The position numbers were made by a program, and so were the translations under genes. From an uncultured Clostridia bacterium (GTDB lineage: Bacteria; Bacillota; Clostridia; Oscillospirales; CAG-272), in assembly GCA_946061315.1 (NCBI GenBank), contig CAMGRB010000067.1, positions 1 through 7,019 of the forward strand: a DNA stretch of 7,019 nt, in the 5' to 3' direction. How positions within the stretch are numbered: position 1 is the first letter of the stretch; each line of letters starts with the position of its first letter. This document shows positions 1-4,665 of the stretch, piece by piece. A model generated the notes under the pieces. The model was not told the origin of the DNA and made no database searches. It saw only the letters and a list, made by a program, of their open reading frames with translations.

Positions 1-218
1 ATAAAATAGAGAATATCGACTGTACGGTAATAGCGCAAGCGCCGAAGATGTCGCCGCATATAATAGAAATGCGCGACAATATAGCAAAAACGCTTTGTAT
101 AGATCCCGATTCGGTAAACGTAAAGGCAACCACCGAGGAAAAACTCGGCTTTACGGGAAGGGGCGAGGGAATAGCCGCCCATTGCGTCTGCCTTCTTGGG
201 AATAAGGAACGGGGCTGA
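1..218 (+). CDS. ispF: 2-C-methyl-D-erythritol 2,4-cyclodiphosphate synthase, C-terminal part
   Basis: The gene enters from the left edge; the first complete codon is at base 3 and the TGA stop ends at 218, leaving 71 residues of a protein that is usually about 155-160 long. The C-terminal signature of IspF is clear: [13 protein letters not shown] followed by [20 protein letters not shown], the region with the KATT..E.LGF.GRGEGIA motif. From family knowledge, IspF converts 4-diphosphocytidyl-methylerythritol 2-phosphate to the 2,4-cyclodiphosphate with release of CMP, in the cytosolic MEP route to isoprenoids, and works as a trimer with a divalent metal. The metal-binding N-terminal part lies outside the window. 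No terminator hairpin is visible after the stop, so read-through into rpe, 130 bp downstream, is possible. Confidence 0.95.
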   Translation, partial: KIENIDCTVIAQAPKMSPHIIEMRDNIAKTLCIDPDSVNVKATTEEKLGFTGRGEGIAAHCVCLLGNKERG

Positions 219-348
219 CATATTCACATCCTATAATTTGACTTTCCACTCCCGTCCCCGATTCCGTGCTTTTATTTCTCTTTAATATCTTACTCACGGA
301 TTATCTTTTATGACACAAAAAAACAAATACCGACAAAAGAGGTTTCAG

Positions 349-1002
349 ATGAAAATTTTATCTCCGTCAATCCTTGCCTCCGATATGCTCAATATAGGAA
401 GCGAAATAGCAAAAATAGAAAAGTCGGGCGCGACTTACGTCCATATAGACGTTATGGACGGCGTTTTCGTGCCGAATATAAGCTTCGGCATGCCCGTTAT
501 ATCGGCGGTGCGCAAATGTACTAGCCTTACGCTTGACGTGCACGCCATGATAACCAAGCCGGAGAGATATATTCACGATTTTGCCGTATGCGGCGCGGAT
601 ATTATTACTTTTCATCTTGAAGCAACGGATAAGGAAGGCATACTTAAAGCCATATCGGAGATAAGAAAAGAAGGTAAAGAGGTCGGTATATCAATAAAGC
701 CGAACACTCCCGCAGAGGAGGTCTATCCCTATATAGAGCTTGTCGACATGGTGCTCGTTATGACTGTGGAGCCGGGGTTTGGCGGTCAAAAATTTATGCA
801 CGATACTATGAGCAAGGTGGCAAAGATCCGCTCCTATGCCGAAAAAATCGGAAAAGAGCTTAAAATCGAGGTTGACGGCGGAATAAATGCCGAAACCATA
901 AAAATCGCAAGCGAAGCCGGGGCTGACGTCTTTGTGCTCGGAACTTCATTTTTCAAAAGCGAGAAGCCGGTAGATGCAAAAGAACTTTTTTCGGGGCTTT
1001 GA
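349..1002 (+). CDS. rpe: Ribulose-phosphate 3-epimerase
   Basis: The 217-residue product has the normal length of the family. It interconverts ribulose 5-phosphate and xylulose 5-phosphate in the cytosolic pentose phosphate pathway. Visible motifs, numbered from the chosen start: SPSILASD at 5-12; VHIDVMDGVFVPN at 31-43 with metal or catalytic residues H32 and D34; LDVHAMI with H65; the loop EPGFGGQKF at 141-149; EVDGGIN with catalytic D176; and the phosphate-binding end GADVFVLGTS at 191-200. These fit the TIM-barrel RPE fold. The ATG at 349 was chosen because an SD-like AGAGG lies 6 bases upstream; an in-frame ATG at 310 would add 13 polar residues and has no SD. The 130-bp gap after ispF contains a TTGACT (238-243) and a TATAAT (232-237), but neither has a properly spaced partner, so no promoter is called. 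Confidence 0.95.
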   Translation: MKILSPSILASDMLNIGSEIAKIEKSGATYVHIDVMDGVFVPNISFGMPVISAVRKCTSLTLDVHAMITKPERYIHDFAVCGADIITFHLEATDKEGILKAISEIRKEGKEVGISIKPNTPAEEVYPYIELVDMVLVMTVEPGFGGQKFMHDTMSKVAKIRSYAEKIGKELKIEVDGGINAETIKIASEAGADVFVLGTSFFKSEKPVDAKELFSGL

Positions 1003-1003
1003 T

Positions 1004-1504
1004 ATGAAAGAAAAAATCGTTTTGGCACTTTCCTGGGTCTGCGTTTTCATATCTATGCTTATGATATTTAACTTTTCTGCCGAGGACGGAGAAAAATCAT
1101 CTTCGACAAGCCAGAAGGTAGTTGAAGACGTTTTAGGCATAGTAATGGACAAGGAAGATATCACGCCCGAGGTTGTGCAGAAGTATCAGTTTCCCATAAG
1201 AAAAGCCGCCCATTTCGGCATATATATGCTTCTTGGATTTTCGCTTTCGTGCGCTTACAGAATGACCCTTAAGAATAAAAAGCTTTTGCCGTATATAATT
1301 TCGCTCCCGACCGCCGCGATTTATGCGGTAACAGATGAGATTCATCAGAAATTTACCTCGGGTCGCTCTCCGTCTGCAAAGGACGTACTTATAGACTCCG
1401 CGGGTGCGCTTACGGGAATTTTAATTTATGCGCTTTTTATATTTCTGTTTCTGTATTTACAGAGCAAAGCGGATAAGCGCAGTATGAATAAGAATACGAT
1501 ATAA
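1004..1504 (+). CDS. VanZ-like family membrane protein
   Basis: The 166-residue product matches the VanZ-like family. Visible hallmarks are an N-terminal membrane segment (about 5-22) ending in the typical FNFSAEDGE (FS near residue 24), an RKAAHFGIYMLLG segment at 66-78, and a YAVTDEIHQKFTSGRSPSAK stretch at 107-126 followed by DVLIDSAGALTG at 127-138. A last hydrophobic helix lies near 139-152, before a short basic tail. The family is named after VanZ, linked to teicoplanin resistance in enterococci, but most homologues have no known function, so no resistance role is implied. The start at 1004 follows the rpe stop by one base (TGA-T-ATG), suggesting translational coupling. A start at 974 inside rpe would put ten extra residues before the first helix and is less likely. 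A terminator follows at 1506. Confidence 0.85.
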   Translation: MKEKIVLALSWVCVFISMLMIFNFSAEDGEKSSSTSQKVVEDVLGIVMDKEDITPEVVQKYQFPIRKAAHFGIYMLLGFSLSCAYRMTLKNKKLLPYIISLPTAAIYAVTDEIHQKFTSGRSPSAKDVLIDSAGALTGILIYALFIFLFLYLQSKADKRSMNKNTI

Positions 1505-1505
1505 A

Positions 1506-1540
1506 AATAAGCGTCCCATTATCGGGGGCGCTTATTTTTT
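1506..1540. terminator. Bidirectional intrinsic terminator between convergent genes
   Basis: AATAAGCG (1506-1513) pairs with CGCTTATT (1529-1536), and TCCC pairs inside it with GGGG through one G-T pair, leaving a loop of about 7 bases. On the plus strand the stem runs into a T-tract; on the minus strand the A-rich flank gives a U-tract as well. It therefore fits termination of both the VanZ-like gene and the convergent desulfurase gene. The minus-strand stop codon (1519-1521) lies in the loop, so the last codons of that gene form one arm of the stem. Confidence 0.85.
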
Positions 1541-2661
1541 ATGATGTCGCACAACGCTTCGTAAAGAGAATAAATATCGGCAGGCTTGTTAAATACGCTT
1601 ATTCCTACTCTTACCGCGCCTCCGTCGCCTGTTTTTAAGAGCTTGTGAGCGCTCGGAGAGCAGTGAAAACCGCTTCTTACACATATATCTCTCTTGTCAA
1701 GCTCCGAGGCAACCGTAGCAGACGAGAGATTTTTTACGTTGAACATAAGAGTATTTCCGGGATAATCGTTCATTTTATAAACCGTTATCTCATCCTTTTC
1801 GGATAAAAGATCGCACAGAGTGGTGTAGAGGTTTTCCTCGTGAGAGCGTATTTTGTCCGTATTTACCGTTTTAAGCCACTTGAGAGATTCGGCAAGAGAT
1901 GCAATACAGGGAGTTGCAAGAGTGCCCGCCTCGTATCTTTCGGGCAGAAAATCGGGCATTGTCATCTCAAGTGAATTTATACCTGTGCCGCCCTCAATAA
2001 GAGTTCTTCCGATCTTATCGCTTCCGTAGATGATGGCACCCACCCCTTGCGGACCGTAAAGTCCCTTGTGTCCCGGGATGCAAAGTGCGTCTATATTCAT
2101 ATCCTTTACGGAAATACTTTTAATTCCGGCGCTTTGTGCACCGTCAACGATAAAAAATATGCCGCGTTCCTTGCAAAGAGCGCCTATTTTCTTAATCGGC
2201 AGCGTTCTCGATCCCACGTTGGATACGTGGGTACATACAAGCATGGATGTGTCGTTTCGCATATTTTTCTTTATGCTTTTTATAATTTCATCGTCGCTGC
2301 CGCCCGATTCAAAAACGCTGTAGGTACAAAGTCTTTGTTTTACACATTCCGCAATCGGACGTATAACCGAATTATGCTCTATATCGCTTATTAAGACGTG
2401 CGATGAATATCGGAGGTTTGACTTTATAGCCATATTCAAGGCATAGGTCGTATTATAGGTAAATACAACGTTTTCCGCATCTGCGCCGAACATTTCGGCA
2501 AGCAAGACCCTCGCCTCGTAAATCTTTTCAGAGCTTGCAACAGAGAGCTTATGAGAGCTTCTGCCCGGATTACCGCAATATTTTTTAAGGCATTTCGTCA
2601 TTTCCTCGGCAACGCAGGATGGCTTCGGAAACGTAGTTGCCGCATTATCAAGATAAATCAT
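1519..2661 (-). CDS. Cysteine desulfurase family protein (class V aminotransferase fold, EF2568-like)
   Basis: This 380-residue PLP enzyme resembles SufS/CsdA/NifS desulfurases, which move sulfur (or selenium) from cysteine onto an active-site cysteine as persulfide. Visible features: N-terminal YLDNAATTFPKP at 3-14; SDIEHNS with the PLP-stacking H96; IVDGAQSAG with D173; the PLP lysine K199 in CIPGHKGLYGPQGVG; YEAGT at 243-247; the catalytic cysteine C334 in RSGFHCSP; and R351 in AVRVGISVFN. All key residues are present, so it should be active. Length and motifs fit the EF2568-like subgroup (TIGR01977) better than housekeeping IscS. The ATG at 2661 has an AAGGG SD 7 bases upstream, inside the 20-bp gap after the DUF3343 gene, so the two are one transcription unit. 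The C-terminal KNKRPR is encoded within the terminator hairpin. The physiological sulfur or selenium acceptor is unknown. Confidence 0.9.
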   Translation of the reverse strand: MIYLDNAATTFPKPSCVAEEMTKCLKKYCGNPGRSSHKLSVASSEKIYEARVLLAEMFGADAENVVFTYNTTYALNMAIKSNLRYSSHVLISDIEHNSVIRPIAECVKQRLCTYSVFESGGSDDEIIKSIKKNMRNDTSMLVCTHVSNVGSRTLPIKKIGALCKERGIFFIVDGAQSAGIKSISVKDMNIDALCIPGHKGLYGPQGVGAIIYGSDKIGRTLIEGGTGINSLEMTMPDFLPERYEAGTLATPCIASLAESLKWLKTVNTDKIRSHEENLYTTLCDLLSEKDEITVYKMNDYPGNTLMFNVKNLSSATVASELDKRDICVRSGFHCSPSAHKLLKTGDGGAVRVGISVFNKPADIYSLYEALCDIIKNKRPR

Positions 2662-2681
2662 TTGTATCCCTTACGGTAAAC

Positions 2682-2897
2682 TTATAATCTTATAATCTCC
2701 GTATATTTTACGGACTTTTGTTTTAAGGCATCTTCGGCTTGATATAAGTTTACACAATCAAATTTTATACCGTATGCGCAACCTTTTTCGGTCATATACG
2801 GCTCGAGCTTGACAATCTCGCTGTCAATTAAGAAATCTGCCAATGCTTTCTTTGCCTTTACGGCGTGCGTCATGGATCTTAAAGACGCAACACACAT
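2682..2897 (-). CDS. DUF3343 family protein (putative Se/S-carrier-like)
   Basis: This 71-residue protein fits the DUF3343 family: an N-terminal strand ending in SLRSMTHAVKAKKAL (5-19), then IVKLEPYMTEKGCAYGIKF at 28-46, with the cysteine C40 next to a glycine in the typical GCAYGI position, and a short C-terminal strand. The family is annotated as a putative Se/S carrier, a label resting mainly on co-occurrence with desulfurases and selenium-related genes. The ATG at 2897 has an AAAGGGG SD about 9 bases upstream, and the gene stops 20 bp before the desulfurase start. Inference: C40 may accept or relay a persulfide from the downstream desulfurase. It is a first gene, with its own promoter upstream. 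Confidence 0.8.
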   Translation of the reverse strand: MCVASLRSMTHAVKAKKALADFLIDSEIVKLEPYMTEKGCAYGIKFDCVNLYQAEDALKQKSVKYTEIIRL

Positions 2898-2936
2898 TAA
2901 ATGTTTCCCCTTTGAGATTTTAAGATGCCTGTTTTT

Positions 2937-2964
2937 ATTATATGCGCGCCGTATTCATTGTTTA
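2937..2964 (-). promoter_or_regulatory. Sigma-A-type promoter for the DUF3343-desulfurase unit
   Basis: Read on the minus strand, a perfect TATAAT -10 (2942-2937) is preceded after 16 bases by TAAACA (2964-2959), a 4-of-6 match to TTGACA. The -10 lies about 40 bases upstream of the DUF3343 ATG. The promoter sits just past the mgtE terminator, which supports independent transcription. Confidence 0.65.
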
Positions 2965-2972
2965 CCGCTTAA

Positions 2973-3000
2973 TTAAAAACCCCGCCCAAAAGGGCGGGGT
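2973..3000 (-). terminator. Strong intrinsic terminator of mgtE
   Basis: On the minus strand ACCCCGCCC (3000-2992) and GGGCGGGGT (2987-2979) form a perfect 9-bp GC-rich stem with a TTTT loop, followed by TTTTAATT. It starts 6 bases past the mgtE stop codon and insulates the downstream DUF3343-desulfurase promoter. Confidence 0.95.
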
Positions 3001-3005
3001 AGGAA

Positions 3006-4379
3006 TTAAAGTGACGGAATTACCGCGGTTGCAATACTGAAGTAGATGAGCAGAGAAATAGCGTCAACTATAGTCGTTATAAACGGGCTTGCCATAACCG
3101 CGGGGTCAAAGCCGAGCCTTTTTGCAATAACGGGGAGAGAACAACCGACGAGCTTTGCCACAAATATCGTTGCCACAAGTGTAAGGCATATAACAAACGC
3201 TATTGTCGGCGTAATGCTTTCGTTGTGGAACAGCCATCTGTCAACAAGCATTATCTTGCCGAAATTGATAACTGCCAGAACTACGCCGCAACAGAGAGAA
3301 ACGCGCATTTCCTTAAAAATGATTCTGAAAATATCGCGCATATGGATTTCTTCAAGTGCAAGACCTCTTATGATGGTAACGGAAGCCTGGGAGCCGGCAT
3401 TTCCTCCCGTATCCATAAGCATGGGGATAAATGCGGTAAGAACCGTGCACGCGGCAAGCTTTGACTCAAACGAGGTTATTATCTGACCCGTAAAGGTTGC
3501 CGATACCATAAGAAGCAAAAGCCACGGGATACGCTTTTTCCATATTTCAAACACGCTTGTCGAGAGATACGGCTTGTCTGACGGGATAATTGCCGCCATT
3601 TTTTCTATATCCTCGGTAGCCTCGTCTTCTATGACGTCGATAGCGTCATCGACGGTGACTATACCGACAAGTCTGTTTTCCTTATCAACAACGGGAATTG
3701 CAAGCAGGTCGTATTTACTCATTTCCTTTGCAACGACCTCTTTATCCTCGTTTGTGCCGACGAAAATTATATTCGTTTCCATAATGTCGGAAATTATCAT
3801 TTCCTCGTCGGAGAGGAGAAGCTTTTTTGCGGTAACGTAGCCGAGCAACGTTCTGTCGGGCTTTGTTACGTAACAGGTATAAATCGTTTCCTTGTCAACG
3901 CCCGTACGGCGAATACGCTTAAGAGCATCGGATACGGATATATCCTCGTCAAGACGGACGTATTCCGTCGTCATTATGCTTCCCGCCGAATCCTCGGGAT
4001 ACTTTAAGATTTCGTTTATTGTTTTTCTTGCCTCCGGGTCGGAGTTGTCAAGAATACGCCTTACAACGTTTGCGGGCATTTCCTCGATTATATCGACGGC
4101 ATCGTCTATATAAAGCTCGTTTATGACCTCTTTCATCTCGTTATCCGTAAACGAGGAGAGCAGAAGCTTCTGATAGTCGCTGTTCATTTCGACAAACGTT
4201 TCGGCGGCAAGATCTTTCGGAAGAACCCTGAAAAGAACACCTATTCTATCTGGAAATTCTTCGAGCACTGCGGCAATATCGGCAGGCTCCATATCGCGAA
4301 AGAGGATCTTTATGGAGTAGTAATCATGCTTTTCAAGCAATTTTTCCACTTCATCTAAAATTTCGTTGAGATTTTCCAT
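3006..4379 (-). CDS. mgtE: Magnesium transporter MgtE
   Basis: The 457-residue product has the length and full domain order of MgtE, a dimeric inner-membrane Mg2+ channel whose cytosolic domains close the pore when Mg2+ is plentiful. An acidic, helical N domain covers about 1-125 (DMEPADIAAVLEEFPD at 29-44). The linker PEDSAGSIMTTEYV at 128-141 leads into two CBS domains at about 135-255 (GYVTAKKLLLSDEE; AIPVVDKENRLVGIVTVDDA). The membrane domain runs from about 284 to 455, with the conserved MDTGGNAGSQASVTIIRGLA at 322-341 and a last helix containing SPFITTIVDAISLLIYF. D439 there probably corresponds to the pore Mg2+-binding aspartate of Thermus MgtE. The ATG at 4379 gives the usual N-terminus. 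The only in-frame upstream start is a TTG at 4442 without SD, and the added residues would cross the SD and hairpin region. The SD is 25 bases away in linear sequence, with a hairpin in between. Confidence 0.95.
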   Translation of the reverse strand: MENLNEILDEVEKLLEKHDYYSIKILFRDMEPADIAAVLEEFPDRIGVLFRVLPKDLAAETFVEMNSDYQKLLLSSFTDNEMKEVINELYIDDAVDIIEEMPANVVRRILDNSDPEARKTINEILKYPEDSAGSIMTTEYVRLDEDISVSDALKRIRRTGVDKETIYTCYVTKPDRTLLGYVTAKKLLLSDEEMIISDIMETNIIFVGTNEDKEVVAKEMSKYDLLAIPVVDKENRLVGIVTVDDAIDVIEDEATEDIEKMAAIIPSDKPYLSTSVFEIWKKRIPWLLLLMVSATFTGQIITSFESKLAACTVLTAFIPMLMDTGGNAGSQASVTIIRGLALEEIHMRDIFRIIFKEMRVSLCCGVVLAVINFGKIMLVDRWLFHNESITPTIAFVICLTLVATIFVAKLVGCSLPVIAKRLGFDPAVMASPFITTIVDAISLLIYFSIATAVIPSL

Positions 4380-4413
4380 GGCAATTTTACTGCTTTTGCA
4401 GTATCCTCCTTTC
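4380..4413 (-). promoter_or_regulatory. mgtE ribosome binding site with a hairpin in the spacer
   Basis: On the minus strand GAAAGGAGG (4413-4405) is an excellent SD but lies 25 bases before the mgtE ATG. Between them TACTGC-AAAA-GCAGTA (4403-4388) forms a perfect 6-bp stem with a 4-base loop. With the hairpin folded the effective spacing is about 9 bases, which is normal. No ATG, GTG or TTG in the mgtE frame lies closer to the SD, so this spacing decides the start. Structured spacers that bring an SD close to its start codon are known for a few genes, such as phage T4 gene 38. Confidence 0.7.
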
Positions 4414-4422
4414 TTTTTTAGC

Positions 4423-4461
4423 TCGGCAAAGGTCGGTACCAATCAGGTACGGTTCTGCCGA
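4423..4461 (-). other. Imperfect hairpin in the mgtE leader
   Basis: TCGGCA (4461-4456) pairs with TGCCGA (4428-4423), and inside it GTACC (4450-4446) pairs with GGTAC (4440-4436) around a 5-base loop, with an unpaired internal loop between the two stems. It ends about 10 bases before the mgtE SD. The tract that follows on the minus strand is A-rich, so it is not an intrinsic terminator in the mgtE direction. It may position or present the ribosome binding site. Confidence 0.45.
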
Positions 4462-4520
4462 ATTAAATTACGAGTCGCCCCATAATGAAAGAAGATACAA
4501 AGCAACAGAGAAAGAGTGGC

Positions 4521-4592
4521 CTAAAAAATTACGGCGCAAACACTGTCTGTTAAGTTGCAACTTCGGGGCTTCGATTTGGCGCTTGCGTCCAT
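4521..4592 (-). CDS. Putative 23-residue leader peptide upstream of mgtE
   Basis: An ATG at 4592 is preceded, 8 bases upstream, by the SD AAAGGAG, as good a ribosome binding site as any in the window. The ORF begins MDASAKSKPRSC, has 23 codons and ends at a TAG (4523-4521) directly after the T-rich codons ATT TTT, which are part of the U6 tract of the terminator-like stem. It starts about 30 bases into the predicted mgtE transcript. The same frame stays open for 25 more codons after the TAG, with a hydrophobic LSLLLCIFF segment. I do not recognise the peptide. It could be a regulatory leader peptide, the remains of a small membrane protein, or a chance ORF in a structured RNA; the SD favours the first. 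Confidence 0.4.
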   Translation of the reverse strand: MDASAKSKPRSCNLTDSVCAVIF

Positions 4593-4593
4593 A
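4523..4593 (-). terminator. Terminator-like stem with U6 tract inside the mgtE leader
   Basis: TATGG-A-CGCAA (4593-4583) can pair with TTGCGCCGTA (4539-4530): ten pairs, one bulged A and one G-U pair, followed by A and TTTTTT (4528-4523). The 43-base apical region is long for an intrinsic terminator but carries its own small inverted repeat, AAGTTGCAACTT (4563-4552). The stem and U-tract lie almost wholly within the short leader ORF, so a translating ribosome would prevent the stem from forming. Use as an attenuator is inference. Confidence 0.35.
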
Positions 4594-4626
4594 GGCTCAT
4601 CTCCTTTCCAAAAAACTGCCACACAT

Positions 4627-4655
4627 ATTATAATTTGATTTTCTAAAAAAATCAA
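4627..4655 (-). promoter_or_regulatory. Sigma-A-type promoter of mgtE
   Basis: On the minus strand TTGATT (4655-4650) and a perfect TATAAT (4632-4627) are separated by the ideal 17 bases, in an AT-rich context. The expected start is near 4620, immediately upstream of the leader. The -35 lies only 10 bases past the stop codon of the ylbJ-like gene, so mgtE has its own promoter. Confidence 0.75.
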
Positions 4656-4665
4656 TACGATTTTA
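4645..4665 (-). terminator. Weak AT-rich terminator after the ylbJ-like gene
   Basis: On the minus strand AAAATC (4664-4659) and GATTTT (4653-4648) form a 6-bp stem with a 5-base loop, followed by TTT. It begins directly after the ylbJ-like stop codon. The stem has one G-C pair and its 3' arm overlaps the -35 of the mgtE promoter, so it may be only a partial terminator or incidental. Confidence 0.35.

Larger units (their letters stand above)
4380..4620 (-). promoter_or_regulatory. Long structured 5' leader of mgtE, family not recognised
   Basis: The mgtE promoter puts the transcript start near 4620, so about 240 nt precede the ATG. This stretch has no full-size gene. It contains, in transcript order: an SD and short ORF (4592-4521); a terminator-like stem with a U6 tract (4593-4523); a pairing of GCCTA (4596-4592) with TAGGC (4523-4519) flanked by possible GAG/CTC pairs; a pyrimidine-rich segment able to pair with either SD; an imperfect hairpin (4461-4423); and the SD-hairpin-ATG element. 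mgtE genes of Firmicutes are often preceded by M-box riboswitches. The M-box consensus pieces (GGTGAGGCTCC, ACGCCAATGGGTCAACAG, GTGCTAAAGCTC) are not present here. It may be a divergent or different Mg2+-responsive leader; this is inference. Confidence 0.5.

Noticed and set aside
232..266. Promoter for rpe (TATAAT at 232, TTGACT at 238)
   Set aside because: The two boxes overlap in the wrong order and neither has a partner at 16-18 bases spacing.
310..348. Upstream ATG start for rpe
   Set aside because: No SD precedes it, whereas the ATG at 349 has an AGAGG at proper spacing and gives the standard RPE N-terminus.
3046..3486. Long plus-strand ORF of 146 codons antisense to mgtE
   Set aside because: It lies fully inside the conserved membrane domain of mgtE, has no SD, and its protein shows no family pattern; other antisense ORFs in mgtE, rpe, ylbJ and the desulfurase gene are the same kind of shadow.
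4380..4442. Upstream TTG start for mgtE adding 21 residues
   Set aside because: No SD precedes the TTG, and the extension would run through the strong SD and hairpin and is absent from the normal MgtE N-terminus.
4423..4461. Hairpin as an intrinsic terminator in the mgtE leader
   Set aside because: It is followed by an A-rich tract in the mgtE direction rather than a U-tract.
4580..4592. c-di-GMP (GEMM-I) riboswitch suggested by GGACGCAAGCGCC
   Set aside because: It resembles the GGACGCAAAGCC core, but the upstream GCACAGGGCAAACC part and the second domain are missing.
4553..4600. Alternative leader ORF from the ATG at 4600 (begins MSLWTQ, 16 codons)
   Set aside because: The ATG directly abuts the SD with no spacing, while the ATG at 4592 is ideally placed.
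4380..4620. M-box (ykoK) Mg2+ riboswitch upstream of mgtE
   Set aside because: The position is right, but the conserved GGTGAGGCTCC, ACGCCAATGGGTCAACAG and GTGCTAAAGCTC segments could not be found; a covariance-model search would be needed to settle it.
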